Under the pieces are notes generated by a model that saw only the letters and a program-made list of their open reading frames with translations, ran no database searches and was not told the origin of the DNA. Below, piece by piece: positions 1-25,006 of a DNA stretch of 64,000 nt. The first letter of the stretch is position 1. Every line of letters begins with the position of its first letter. The translations under genes were made by a program, and so were the position numbers. Source of the DNA: Chondrilla cf. caribensis (taxonomy: Eukaryota > Porifera > Demospongiae > Chondrillida > Chondrillidae); assembly GCA_964020155.1 (NCBI GenBank), contig OZ026563.1, positions 4,847,940 to 4,911,939 of the forward strand, in the 5' to 3' direction.

Positions 1-180
1 CCGGTACCAATAGTGACACCAGTGTACCAACCGGTACCAATAGTGACACCAGTGTACCAACCGGTACCAATAGTGACACCAGTGTACCAACCGGTACCAA
101 TAGTGACATCAGTGTACCAACCGGTAACAATAGTGACACCAGTGTACCAACCGGTACCAATAGTGACACCAGTGTACCAC
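1..180. repeat. 30-bp tandem repeat, about six copies
   Basis: Six nearly identical 30-bp units run from the left edge of the window. Each contains the alternating blocks 'ccggtacc' and 'agtgtacc', with only a few substitutions between copies. The array may continue outside the window. It lies downstream of the minus-strand RS-protein exon at 284-471, so it is probably in an intron of that gene. The repeat is open in one frame, but nothing suggests that it is translated. Confidence 0.9.
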
Positions 181-283
181 ACGGAGATGGAGTCTAGGGG
201 ACATCAACATCCATCAGTTGTAATCCACACAATAATACACACACAACACAACCACACACAGGGGTCCATTGTATACCTTCAGC

Positions 284-962
284 TGGTACTTTAACCCTCC
301 CTTCGTCAACTGGTGACCTTCTCTCTGAAGGTGGAGACTTGGAACGATCGGAGGAGGAACTGGACCTTCTTCTACGGGACCTCTTCTTTCTGGACTGCCT
401 CTCGTCGTCACTGCTGTCATAACGCTTGGATCTCTTCCTTTCGTTGTCTTCTTCATCACTGGAATGACCTCTACAACAGATCATATCGATACATGTACAC
501 AGCACACAAGACCCTGCTGTGGTGAGTTGGAGGAACTGGAGGTCACGTGGTATGCAGACCTGCGTCATTCCCGGTAGGAACAGGGCTCACAGAGGGTTAA
601 AGCTATGCGAACTACCTCAACAGAAGTACCGCGGTTAATAGAATGGTAGGGACTAAAAAGTGAATGCACAAGACCACACTCATGCAGTTCACACCGATTT
701 ATATAATCGCAATTACAGCGATAGAGGTTCGTTGGAAATAGAGTCTACAGAATGTACTGCAAATAGAACAATCTGACCGTGTCTAGTAAATGTACCTTCT
801 GGATCGACTTCGCTCCTTATCTCGCTTGCCTTTGACGTCCTTTTCGCTGCGTCTTTTAGATTCCTTGTGGTTTTCATCTTTTCCTTCCTTTTTCCTTCGT
901 TCATCTTCCTCCTCCCTGTCCTTATTACGATGTTTCTTCTTCTCCGACTTCTTGGAGCCCAT
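284..962 (-). CDS. RS-rich, splicing-factor-like protein (5' part only)
   Basis: Two exons are visible. The first (about 796-962) starts MGSKKSEKKKHRN and is almost entirely Lys/Glu/Arg. Its donor gtacat joins the second exon (about 284-471), which contains SSDEEDNERKRSK, RKKRSRRRRSSSSS and SPPSERRSP. The second exon ends in a phase-1 donor (gtatac), and no continuation is visible before the left edge, so the gene runs out of the window. Alternating acidic/basic and Arg-Ser blocks are typical of SR-related nuclear proteins of the spliceosome. The composition alone does not identify the family, and a start like that of the tri-snRNP protein SART1 is only a weak resemblance. A nuclear RNA-processing role is inference. 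Confidence 0.55.
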
Positions 963-1316
963 TTTTATTGCAACGCTACATGTACGTGGATGATTGCGCA
1001 ATTCGCTAAGTGCATTTCGCAAGCACCGCTGGCTGGTCCTAGTGAGACTTTACAAAGAATATCAATAACCAGGGAGAACAAGGTTTGGAGTACAGTGTCT
1101 CATCTGATTCGATAAACATACTAAATTGATAAAAATGACTCTAACAGAAGTACAACAATATCTATGTCTTCTTAGTGAATCTACGGAGTTTGTCTTTGGC
1201 TGCCAAAATGTTCGATCGTGTCTCTAAAACTGAGAAAACGTAAGATCTTCCATCAAAAGATTGTCTGTGATGTGCAGTCACATGTGGTGTATGTATAACA
1301 TGCGAGGAGCAATGTG

Positions 1317-9667
<8,351 letters not shown>

Positions 9668-9819
9668 TTTTGAATTCCCTCCGTCCGTCGCTTTAGACAG
9701 CCATATTCCTTAAGTAATAGTCCACGGAGTTATACGGCGCTAATTGGAGACCATGATTATAACCGGCATTGATTCAACTCGAAGTTCGCATGCATTCATC
9801 ATTAGAGATAAACAATGTT

Positions 9820-10147
9820 TTAAAGTTTGATTTTAATCTTCTTTGGCATTGACTTGCTGTGCTGTTGCAACATTTCACTAAATCCAATCACCTGAAAGGG
9901 GCAAACAGACATACATAGTACACCGACTACATTTTAGTTCAAGAGTTCAACAGGGGAAAGACTACGGTGCCAACCTCTTGATGCTTCAGCAATGTGTAAG
10001 CTGTTCCCTTCACTCCAGCTCTAGCTGTTCGGCCAACACGATGAACATAGGTCTTAAAATGGCTTGGAGCATCATAGCTCACAACACACTCAACCTGATA
10101 TCAAATATCAAACGACTACTGTTCAAGCTACATGCACTGGGGAATAG

Positions 10148-10214
<67 letters not shown>

Positions 10215-11533
10215 GACTATCAACACAGTTGACTCACCTGTTTCAAATCCATTCCTCTAGACATGGCATCTGAACACACCAAGACGTCTATCCTCCCAGA
10301 GTTGAATTCTTGTAGACACTTTTTTCTTTGTGACTTGCTGACAAAAGATGAATATTCCCCTACCGTCAGCCGCTGGGTATGATCAGACAAGTACGTGCAG
10401 AGGAGATGGACAGACTCTTTTGTGTTGGTAAAGCAGAGAACTCTCTTCAAATTCTTTGTAGTGAGGAGCTCAATGAGAACATCTGGCTTATTCTCTCCTG
10501 TGCAAACTACAACAAACTCCTGTAGAGTGGGAGGGAGGTGGTACCAAGAGGACTCCTCAGCTGGGGTGTGGTCAGAAGAAGAAAATAATATGGGTTGGTA
10601 AAGCCTTAGAAGTGCCAGTTTTTCAGGATTCTGTGTTAGAGTAGCAGAGAAAAGCAGTTTTTGGAATGGGAATTTGGAGGATAGAACCCCACTAGCACTT
10701 GGAGGCTGGTAACTCGGAAGTAATGTATTGTGTGGTCTGTCGCTAGCAGGTCTAGAGATCTCACTACTCAAGTTTGATAACTTGTTGTCAATAGTCGGGG
10801 AAACTCCCTTTAAGGTACTAAGTAATTGCTGTAAAAGATGTGGAGTGTCTGCATTTGAAAGGGTGTGGCTACTGGGGGCGTGTACAGCATGTGCTATACT
10901 GTCCATCCAATCCTGGAAAGACTGATCCAACAGCCGGTCCACCTCATCTACCACCAAATACCGTAAACAGACCAAACTGAAGAATGGTGTCTGGTTGATG
11001 TGATCCACTAGACGGCCAGGAGTAGTTACCAAAATGTCCACTTTACTCAGTGGAGGAATGGACGTCGGATCCACCAGCATGTCCTGTTCGAGTGATAACG
11101 AGCGCTGACCGGACACACGACATACCACCAGTCCCGTGTCACGCGCAATGTCATCGAAAACACTAGCTACCTGCTCTACCAGGTCCTGCGAGGGCACCAC
11201 CACCACCGATCTCAGCAAGTGGTTTGGATATTCTGACAAAGCTGAAACAATCGGGACGACGTAGGCCAGTGTCTTACCACTCCCGGTGGGTGCGGATACA
11301 CATATATCTCGAGGAAGCGTTCCGCGACTCGTCCGAAGTAGCGGGCCACGACTGTCCTCCACTACACGAGGGATAACAGCTGCTTGGACAGGGAAGAATG
11401 ATTCTATGCCACATCTACGCAAATTCGACAATATCTTCTTCGGAAGAGACAATGACTCCAGTGAAATCGAATCCAATTCGATGTCAACTGACACTGGCAA
11501 AGGTTCGGAAATAAAATCGACTTGGGCAGCCAT
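9820..11533 (-). CDS. DDX51: ATP-dependent RNA helicase DDX51 (Dbp6 family)
   Basis: Three exons (10238-11533, 9975-10094, 9820-9891) encode about 495 residues, and the phases match. Helicase motifs appear in order: Q motif ([10 protein letters not shown]), Walker A (APTGSGKT), [17 protein letters not shown], motif II as VDEVD, SAT in [31 protein letters not shown] and [39 protein letters not shown] and [14 protein letters not shown] are close to animal DDX51, a nucleolar DEAD-box protein needed for 60S subunit assembly and 28S 3'-end maturation. The protein is shorter than the vertebrate form (about 660 residues) because it lacks the long charged N-terminal extension. The start MAAQVDF is the first ATG of the open frame. 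Motif II has Val instead of Ala (DEVD). Confidence 0.92.
10156..10212. repeat. CA microsatellite in DDX51 intron 1
   Basis: A pure CA tract between the first and second DDX51 exons. Confidence 0.95.
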
Positions 11534-11739
11534 TTGCAGAAGCTCCCTCGTTTAGGGCGCCAACCGCGCGTGCAGTCCATAAACGCCCACTATAGAGGCC
11601 TGTATGATTATGACCGCAGGATTATGTTTTACAGCATTTTAAAAAGTCATTAATTTTATTAATCGAAATTATAACTTTATTTACAAATGTAAGTAAAATA
11701 CTATTGTCCATAAGTTACGCTACTATATTGATTGTATCT

Positions 11740-11908
11740 TTAATTTACAACTTGTGGCAATGCATCTCTGGTTCCACTTCCAAATGTATCTCCAAACTGG
11801 AACTTTTGACCTACAACAGGTTGACAGCTTTTAGATCAATTTTCATGAAACAACCACTTTTAAGCATTAATTACAACACACACACACACACACACACACA
11901 TACACACA

Positions 11909-11996
<88 letters not shown>

Positions 11997-12975
11997 TACA
12001 CACACACACCTGGTATGTGGCCTGTATAATGTGGGACAAGACCAGTGTCCTTTGGGTAGATTTTAGATGTGGGCATAATGCTCTCTGTGACTCTGGAGAG
12101 GTTGACAGGCTCGTCCAGTGACCTATTCAGTCTACTCTCCTCAGCTTTGTGCTCCCTCAGTGCCAGAGTGGTTGTTGTTGGGTAGCTTTGTCCAAAGTGC
12201 TTACGTGCTTTAGGTATGAATCCGGTGTAGCCCGCCATGTAATACTGCTGAGGGTGTCCATCTGGCATGTAAAATGGAGATATGGAGTGTTGCTTGGCGT
12301 AGGCTGGGAGGTATGGTTTGGCCTTGTCACACACAGGTTTCATCGGGGTGGTATTCTGAGCTTTGGTCTCATAGGGCCTGACATCGGGGTCACACTGCAG
12401 TTTGGAGAGGGAGGAGATATCCTTGGTGTACTCTTGGTACTTCTTCTGGCCCTTCTCGAAGCTCCCAATAGCGTTGTGGCAGATCTCAGCATATCTCGAC
12501 CCGAAGTGATTCAGTTGCTGAGGAATGTAACCTTTAAAGAAAATCACAGTCAGTTAGCAAAGTACGGAAAAACGTTTCGGGGATATAAATAGTGCGTTCA
12601 CCTGTGTACCCCGGGACCATCTGTGCCGCGTACTTTTGACTACCCCAGCTTCTGGTGCGAGAGTAAACATCGCTTTTCATGAAATCCTCCTTGGTTTTAG
12701 CTGGTGGGGGGTATGTACTGTACGTATCGCTAAGGACTGGATTTCCAGAGCTAGGAACTTTGGTGTCTGTGAGCAGGCGATGGGTAATGTTACCAAAGGT
12801 GTTCCCAATCCTGTACTTGAACTGCGGGACATACCCACAGTACCTGGATCAACAGAACAGAAACGACATTACAAACGATAAGGAAAGACGATTTGGAATA
12901 TCTCACATCGTACACTAACCCAGGAGTATGGTAAGGATCGGGGGTCATCAGAGAAGACTTCTTCCTTGCTGCCAT
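11740..12975 (-). CDS. CIMIP2B: Ciliary microtubule inner protein 2 (FAM166) family
   Basis: Four exons (12843-12920-12975 region as exon 1 at 12920-12975, exon 2 at 12602-12843, exon 3 at 12010-12531, exon 4 at 11740-11810) join in consistent phase to give about 290 residues. The family signature repeats: TPDPYHTPGYCGYVPQ followed by KYRIGNTFGNITH, then GYTGYIPQ, YYMAGYTGFIPKARKHFG, and at the end YPKDTGLVPHYTGHIPG with KFQFGDTFGSGTRDAL. This is the layout of FAM166A/B (CIMIP2A/B), proteins bound inside doublet microtubules of motile cilia and flagella. I cannot separate the A, B and C paralogues with certainty. The divergent promoter carries an RFX-like X-box, which fits a ciliary gene. Confidence 0.85.
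11877..12009. repeat. CA microsatellite
   Basis: A CA tract with several 'cataca' interruptions fills the last intron of the CIMIP2 gene and runs right up to the donor of exon 3. Confidence 0.95.
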
Positions 12976-13112
12976 CCTCAGCTACGGTCCTATTGGAGTG
13001 AGTGTGGAGACTACACCCAATCAGCTTGTTGCTAGGCAACTCCACTAACCGCCTCTATAGCGCCAATCAGAAGGGTCCAAATAAAACGGGATTAAACGGA
13101 GAAACACGCATA
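12976..13112. promoter_or_regulatory. Divergent promoter between CIMIP2 and GNL1
   Basis: Only 137 bp separate the start codons of the minus-strand CIMIP2 gene and plus-strand GNL1. The interval has two CCAAT-type elements (cccaatcag near 13016 and gccaatcag near 13062) and the palindrome at 13028-13040. It has no clear TATA box. It probably drives both genes, which is inferred from position only. Confidence 0.6.
13028..13040. promoter_or_regulatory. RFX X-box-like palindrome
   Basis: gttgctaggcaac is a perfect palindrome with a central base and fits the X-box bound by RFX factors. It lies about 53 bp upstream of the CIMIP2 start codon. RFX sites this close to the start are typical of ciliary genes. 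Binding is inferred, not shown. Confidence 0.55.
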
Positions 13113-15880
13113 ATGCCTCGAAAGAAACCGTTCAGTGGGAAACAGAAAAAGAAGCAGCTTCATCAGAAAAGACTACGAAAACAACAGCAGCATGGTGGGT
13201 ATGAGGGTATATATTGCGTTGGGTGGTTTCACTCCTTTTACAGTGCTTTAATCCACTAAAGTCAAAACAGGAGATTCTGTGAAATACCAATCTGGTACCA
13301 GTACCTCAGAAAGTGAGGGCTGTGAAGAAGAGGAAGAAGAAGATGAAGGTTCTCCCAAAGTCCATGAGGGTTTTGAACACAAAGTTACTAAGTTGAGAGT
13401 AGAGAAAATTCATCATCAACCCATACTCCCTCACCGAGTTGGACCACATGACCCAAACAAGTGAGACCAGTGGCAGATCACCCCGAGCAGTGCTCAGTTG
13501 CATCTAGCAGTGCATAACATGTCCTTGCTGGCAGGTACAATTTGCAGTTCAAGGCTGAAGCAGAGGAGGATGTATTGAAGCGCAAGTTGGATGCTAAACG
13601 GATCCCCCTGGTTGCCCTTGACGAAGAGGCAAGAGAATCTGCTGTGCCGGACTTCTACCCTCCCAACTGGGCTCTTGATATTCCTAAAAGGCCTTCTTGG
13701 GACTATTCTACTTCAAAGAATGAGCTCGAACAGGCAGAAAAGAAGTATTTCGATGAGTATCTCCTCAGTTTACATTCTCTTCCTGGAATTGAAAGATTGA
13801 GCCACTTTGAGCATAACCTGGAGGTCTGTTCCTCTCTCATTTTCCTGTGCACAGTTGCATGTTTCAGCCCCTTCTCCTGTCCACGGGTCATTCTACGTGG
13901 TATTTCTTCCCTGCTAGACGTGGAGACAACTTTGGAGAGTGTTGGAGCGATCAAATGTTGTGTGTTTCATTGTGGATGTCCGTTTTGCTGTAGGTCAATA
14001 TTCCCTACTCCAATTGTTACCATGGCAACAATGTATTCCGTCTTGCCTCTGTAGCCCATCCACTTCCACCCAAAGGTCCACAAACATGTCGTGGAGGAAC
14101 TGGGCAAGCAGTTTGTGTTGGTCTTGAACAAAGTGTGTGACTGTCCATTGATGCAGTGCTGTCACGAAAAATTTAGACCATTGTCAATTTTTCACTGTGG
14201 GTCAATTTTCAGTAGGATTTTTCCTCCTGAAATTGACCTTCCTAGCAACATTTCATCTCATCCATGTGGATGGCAGCAATGGTTGTATAGAGCCATCATG
14301 TAGCCAACTCACCCCCAGTCAACTAGAGTGTATTTCAATGGAAATGTCCAGATTGAAATCCAAGAGAAGCATAATTTTGCAATCAATGTTTGGTGTACAT
14401 GGTAATATTTACAACAGAATACTGTGTGTTGGGTTGTATGTACTTGTAGTGTCCATGGTGCTATGGGGTTCAAATAGATTTTTGCATCATAACATTTTCT
14501 TAGGCCAAAGTTTACATGGGTCAATTTTCACCTTGACAGTGTTGTCTATTGCACCTGTCCTTTTCCAACAGGTTGACCTGGTCCCACCTGATGTGGTTGT
14601 GGCCTGGAAGCACTACTTCCTCTCAGAATTCCCCCATCTCCATGTGGTCTGCTTCACCTCTCATCCCGACCCAGAAACCTCCCTCAACGAACAGCAAAAG
14701 GTTTCTTTGAAGTTCCAGAGGAGGAGGAAGGTGCTGACTGCAGTGGGTCCCTTCCAGCTCTTTCAAGTGATTTCCTCCTTATATTCCGGGAAAGGTACCT
14801 CCAGTGCTGCTGGTCTTGTGATTACATGGCCTGAAGCTTTGTCATTTGCTGTTTTGTGTGTTTAGAAGTAGATTTTTCGAGCTGGCAGGTCCATCTTGAG
14901 GAAAAGGGTGTAGCAGGGGGTGTGACAGCTGCAGCTAAATCCACTGCGACCAAGCTGGAGAGTGGGAAACATACTATATGTGTCTCTACATGTATGGAGC
15001 CATGGTCTGTACACTTTGTGGAGTTTTAGTAGTCAGTGTTGTATCCATTGTCCCTTTGTAGCGGAGAGAGTTAGCAGACCAGCAGATGTGCTCACCATTG
15101 GAATGATAGGTATATAATATGACAACAAAAATGTTGACATCACGTGTGTCATGTGACTTTGTCTACTTAGGGTACCCCAATGCAGGGAAGTCATCAATCA
15201 TTAATGGCATCCTGGGTAAAAAGGTATCTCTTTAATCAGTAGCAGTAGTCTTGATGTGCACTGCATTAAATACTCTCCTCCCTCCATTGTCTCCTCCCCC
15301 TTCTGTCATGGTCTCCTCCCCCTCCCTCCATGGTCTCCTCCCCCTCCCTCCACGGTCTCCTCCCCCTCCCTCCATGGTCTCCTCCCCCTTCCTTCATTGT
15401 CTCCTCCCCCTTCCTTCATGGTCTCCTCCCCCTCCCTCCATGGTCTCCACCCCCTCCCTCCATGGTCTCCTCCCCCTCCCTCCATTGTCTCCTCCCCCTT
15501 CCTTCATGGTCTCCAGGCTGTTAGTGTATCCAGAACACCAGGACACACCAAGCACTTCCAGACAATATACCTCACAGATTCAATCGTGCTCTGTGATTGT
15601 CCTGGGCTGGTGTTCCCAGTGGCAGTGGACAGGCAGCTCCAGGTAGGTTCATGCTTGAACCCGTGGTAATGGTTACGTTTTCAGGTTTGTTGCATGACCA
15701 CACCCACCACAGATAATTTCAGGGTTATACCCCATTTCTCAAGTGCGAGAGCCCTACAGTGTTGTTGGATACCTAGCTCAGAGGGTACCTATTGTCAACC
15801 TGCTGAAACTGGTGAATCCCAATTCTCCGTCTGAGAGACAGGATTCGGCTGTAGAGTGGACCCCATGGGATGTTTGTGAT

Positions 15881-15925
<45 letters not shown>

Positions 15926-16503
15926 GTGTGTGTGTGTGTGTGGTGTACATTGTTTGTAACAGTGTGTTATTAGTGATGGTGTACTATTTTTGATGGCATA
16001 TACATGTGTGCTATATTCAGTGTACTGATGTGTACATGCTCATTCTGTGTAGCTTGGGCAGAGAAGAGAGGTTACCACACTGCCAAAGCAGCTCGGCTGG
16101 ATACGTACAGAGCTGGTGAGTTTGTAAGCCAGTGAAGCCTTTCAGGACACACTGTCACTGTCTGCACTGCTCAGCCAACAGTTTGCTGCGTCTGGTGTGT
16201 GACGGGCGAATACAGTTTTATTTGGTGCCAAAAGGTTTCTACAAGGAAAGAGGTATGTGACTCATCCATTGATGCAAAATGATCATACAAAAATCAGACA
16301 CATTATCTCATATATGTGTAGATAAATGGTCCAGTCATCCGGAAATGATTGAAATTATTGATTTGCAGAAGAAAGGTTTGGTTGGCAAGGTGGGTGCCCT
16401 CACTCTCAGTTCGTGCTCGTCTTTGTCAAGTGAAGACGGCAAGGAAGAAGATGAAATTACATTATTCAAAGACAAAACAAATCCATTTTCAGTTCTATTT
16501 TAA
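13113..16503 (+). CDS. GNL1: GNL1, circularly permuted nucleolar-type GTPase (HSR1)
   Basis: Fourteen exons were traced with consistent phases: 13113-13194, 13271-13460, 13535-13823, 13918-13989, 14055-14132, 14572-14794, 14866-14991, 15062-15109, 15171-15223, 15517-15642, 15713-15881, 16053-16115, 16175-16252 and 16322-16503. The start MPRKKPFSGKQKKKQLH is nearly the same as in human GNL1. As in this permuted GTPase family, G4 (LVLNKVD) comes before G1 (GYPNAGKSS), followed by the SVSRTPGHTKHFQT block and G3 (DCPGL). Conserved blocks such as REPYSVVGYLAQRVP, AWAEKRGYHTAKAARLD and ANSLLRLVCDGRI follow, with an acidic C-terminus. The family works in the nucleus/nucleolus and is linked to ribosome biogenesis. 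The orthology call is firm. Confidence 0.95.
14133..14571 (+). other. Long GNL1 intron without recognisable content
   Basis: This 439-bp intron separates the two halves of the G4 motif: NK ends at 14132 and VD starts at 14572. It is T-rich and includes several short direct echoes of 'gtcaattttcac' (near 14182, 14200 and 14521). That may be an old repeat, but no element was recognised. Confidence 0.5.
15285..15515 (+). repeat. 22-bp pyrimidine-rich minisatellite in a GNL1 intron
   Basis: About ten units of the type 'tccctccatggtctcctccc' lie between the exon encoding G1 and the one encoding the SVSRTPGHT block. The last unit runs straight into the acceptor (ggtctccag|gctg), so the array also supplies the polypyrimidine tract of the 3' splice site. 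Confidence 0.9.
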
Positions 16504-16661
16504 TTCCGGTGTGCTGATGGGGCTCAAGGGGGATATCCCATTTGTTATTATTCTGACCGCATTAGCTTCTGGGACTGTACTCGATCGACGGTGTTGAGTA
16601 TCTTATCTACCGTAGGACGAATAATCTGAGAGCTATCCTCAGTCGAAGACTCTATGACGCG

Positions 16662-21827
<5,166 letters not shown>

Positions 21828-22038
21828 CAACAGATAGGCCTTAATTGTATTCATGAGCTTGGTAATTGTATTCATGATATATCCTATTACGTCATTATAA
21901 TATACTGCCCCTTCTGTTTTGGTGAGTAGTTCAATCGGATCGGACCACACTCCCTATTCGCTGTGTCCTGTGGACGTACCGGCTCTCGTCGTAGCTGGCT
22001 CGAGACTTACTGATGATATGGACACTACTCTGGCTCGA

Positions 22039-25006
22039 ATGTTGAGTATAAAGAGGAAGAAGTTTGTTTTCAACGTGTCACTAAAGCTCGAATTAACCAA
22101 TCTCCCTATCGTCACTGGGATTATATATTGTAAGGTCAGGCTCTTCGATGGAGGTTTTCAGGCTTTTTCCAGCAGGTGAGCTTTGGTGGGGTTAGGGTTG
22201 TCAAGGCCTTTATTATCATGTAGAGGTTTAAGCTTTGATAGCCTGGGTTTCTATCAAAGCTTAAACCTGGGGGTGGGAGTAGCTGGTTTGGCATGGCTTA
22301 TCGGGCCCACGGACCTGGGAGGTACCTTAAGCTGGCGTGGGCCTGAGAGGTGCGAGCGTAGGATGAACCTACAGTTTTCCTTCCCATGTGACCGCTTAGT
22401 TTTTATTGGACACACATTCTCTTTACGTTTGATAGCTATCCAAGCATATTGTGTGTGAGTGTTGACTGTGTGGCTTGAGACTGTAACTCTAATAAGGCTC
22501 AACGAACAACATGTGTACATGGCAGTGATTGAATGATATCCTATTTCCCTGTCTGTTCATGGTGGCATGCCAGCTGTCTTCCTAATGTACCGACTACCCT
22601 CAATATCAAGTATGCACTGTGTGGGTTTCAATATCCAAGCACACAGCACCATAAAATTATGCCCACAAGCCCATAGCATTAGTAGTTAGGTGCTGTGTAG
22701 TTCACCACTAGTCAGGCGGACCTGGTGGTTCTCTGAATGTTCCCTTTGAGAGGTGACCGGTTGTAGGAAACACTTGTATGGTATCCTCATCCTGGTTGTT
22801 TCAATGTGCAGCCAGTCCACTGGCTGTTGTTTCAATGAAAGTGTTTCAATCAACCCCATCTTGTATAGTATCAACCCTGTCTTGTATTATGTATGAACCC
22901 TGCATTGTGTGTGCACTACCGTCTCATCTGTCACCTTCAGGGAGGAAGTCCACAACCATCATGTGAAGTGGGACAATGACTTCAGGTTCTCCTGCAAGAT
23001 TCTCCCCAATCAGACGACAGAGATCCTCGAGCCCTGTGATGTCCGTGTGTCTGTGAGGAAGGTTAGCCCCAACCCACCCATAGTTACGTATCCTCCACTT
23101 CCTCATACTTGTACATGTCATGTCCTGTCTTGGAGCAAGACATACGTACAAACCTATGTACTTAGCAGTGGGTCTTGTCAGGGCGTCCATATTTCTTGAC
23201 ATTGCATTGTGGTATGATCTGTAATATGCGAGTTGTCTTTTTTGTGTTTTTAAACTATTCTCGTCATTCCAATTGTCTGTGCCAGGTATGTATATAACAT
23301 TGTGATCTTGAGTTCTTAATGTGTTGGTAATAATTGGTGGCATCTCATGAATGCCTCTTCATTGCACCACATGTCCATACATGATATTTCCTCTCCCTTA
23401 GGAAGCTAAAGGGGGAAAGTCATGTGTCAAGGTATGCACTTGGGTGATTCTTTTCTTGTGTTGTCTTCCGTCTCTAGTTCTGAAGCCTTGCTAGTGTACT
23501 CCCATCTCTCTACCCTCAGCTGGGCTATGTGGACATCAATCTATCAGAATATGCTGGTGCTGGGGAGTGCCAGAGACGCTATCTTCTTCAGAGCTACAAT
23601 GACAATAAGAGGAGACCAGACAATTCCATATTGAAGGTGTGTAGTAGCTGTGTTGTGTCTACGTTAAGGTGTTCAGACAACATTGCTGGGTGGGGAAAGG
23701 TGGAGTACTGTATCTCTCCCTGTCTGTTGTTGCTCAGGTCACTGTGTCTCTTAAGGTGGTATCAGGTGGACCTGTTTTCAGAGCGTGAGTTGTTGTATAT
23801 TTTAATGTATCCTAGCTGGATGTGACCCCTCCCCTGCCCCACCCCTAGACCTCCAAGACGCCAGCTCCCCAGTCTCCTCACACAAGAGGATCACGATGAA
23901 GGAATCCAAGTAGATGTAGGCAGACCGACCAGCATCTTGTCCACTGGGTCAGACAACACTCCTTTGACTAGGCATCTCAGCACATCTGGAATGGATGGAA
24001 CTCCTCTCATGTTACACAATGTTAGGGGAAGCACCTCCAGCATAAGGGGGAGTACCTCAAGTGTAAGAGAATGTACAAACTTGAGACGAGGCTCTTGTGT
24101 CAGTGACGAGAAAGTACAAGTTATGGCTTCTGCTGAGCGGAGATGTGATGATTGTGGTTCCTTGATGGAGCCTTCAACACAGCAGCCAGAAGATGAATCA
24201 CCTTCAACTAGTTCTACACATCCCCAGGGACGAGTGTGGTCACCACAGAACCGCTCCACTTACCAAAAACATCAAATATCAACAATGGGCACTTGCTCAA
24301 GATGCTCCTCAGCTTATTCTACGATGTCTGACTCTGAAAGACGTATCCCATATGTACAAGCCTGTCATTTGTGTTCTGATAGTTAATCAATGTCCTTCTT
24401 TGTTGCAATTCGACCTTAACTGAGTCTAGATGCCTTTCTTGAAGCCCACAAATCACTAGCTACCACAGAGTCTATGGCTAACAGTCGACAAAGAGTATGT
24501 TTTTGCTTTCTAATGTACACACTATGGCATAGACATTGGTACCAGTGTAAATGTGATGTTGCTTCTGTCTACTTGTAGCTGGGCTCCACTGGGTGGGACC
24601 CCCCAAAGCTAAGTCCTGAGATGCTTGTCCAGAAGTTGATAGACAGGTGTGTGATGGTTTGACACTTTGTGTGAGTCTTGCTTTGAACTGTGTGTGTTCC
24701 TACTCTAGGCAAGATTTTTCAACAACAGTTGATGGCGAAGGTGTGGTACATGTGCACACGTGTACTTGCAGTGTGTAGCGTGTGTTATAATGCACTATTA
24801 TGTGTCATCTCTCAACAGATGAGCGTCTTAGATTGTATGTGGATAAAAGAGGAGTGGCCACTGTCACAGGGCACGGTCTGGACAGGTAGGCACACCCACA
24901 CACCAGGTCATGCAATTCTTTACCCTTCTGACTGGTGTTCCACAGAACTGAGGAAGGTCACAAGGTGGTGGAAGTCACGGATACAGACATTAAAGGCAAC
25001 AAATGA
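22039..25006 (+). CDS. FAM102A: FAM102/EEIG family protein (NT-type C2 domain)
   Basis: Eleven exons in consistent phase: 22039-22175, 22941-23061, 23402-23431, 23520-23636, 23738-23784, 23849-24342, 24430-24494, 24579-24646, 24709-24740, 24819-24885 and 24946-25006. The first six encode the N-terminal C2-like domain: KRKKFVFNVSLKLELTNLP, IIYCKVRLFDGG, REEVHNHHVKW, PCDVRVSVRK, LGYVDINLSEYAGAGE and RPDNSILKV. A Ser-rich linker follows. The conserved tail is WDPPKLSPEMLVQKLIDRQD, ERLRLYVDKRGVATVTGHGL and a short end at KGNK. Vertebrate FAM102A (EEIG1) acts in RANK signalling in osteoclasts. The job in this animal is unknown, and A/B paralogue status cannot be assigned. The donor after 24342 (gtatcc) was chosen by phase. 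Confidence 0.9.
22224..22268. repeat. Perfect 18-bp inverted repeat with 9-nt loop
   Basis: The arms aggtttaagctttgatag (22224-22241) and its exact reverse complement (22251-22268) flank the loop cctgggttt. The hairpin lies in the first FAM102 intron, 49 bp after exon 1. It could be a small mobile-element remnant or an RNA hairpin. Confidence 0.85.
22269..22940 (+). other. Remainder of FAM102 intron 1
   Basis: About 670 bp with no conserved coding segment. Short direct repeats of 'atcaaccc' and 'cttgta' near 22850-22890 are the only structure I noticed. Confidence 0.5.

Noticed and set aside
1..180. CRISPR array (regular 30-bp repeats)
   Set aside because: There are no unique spacers; the units are head-to-tail tandem copies in intron-rich eukaryotic DNA.
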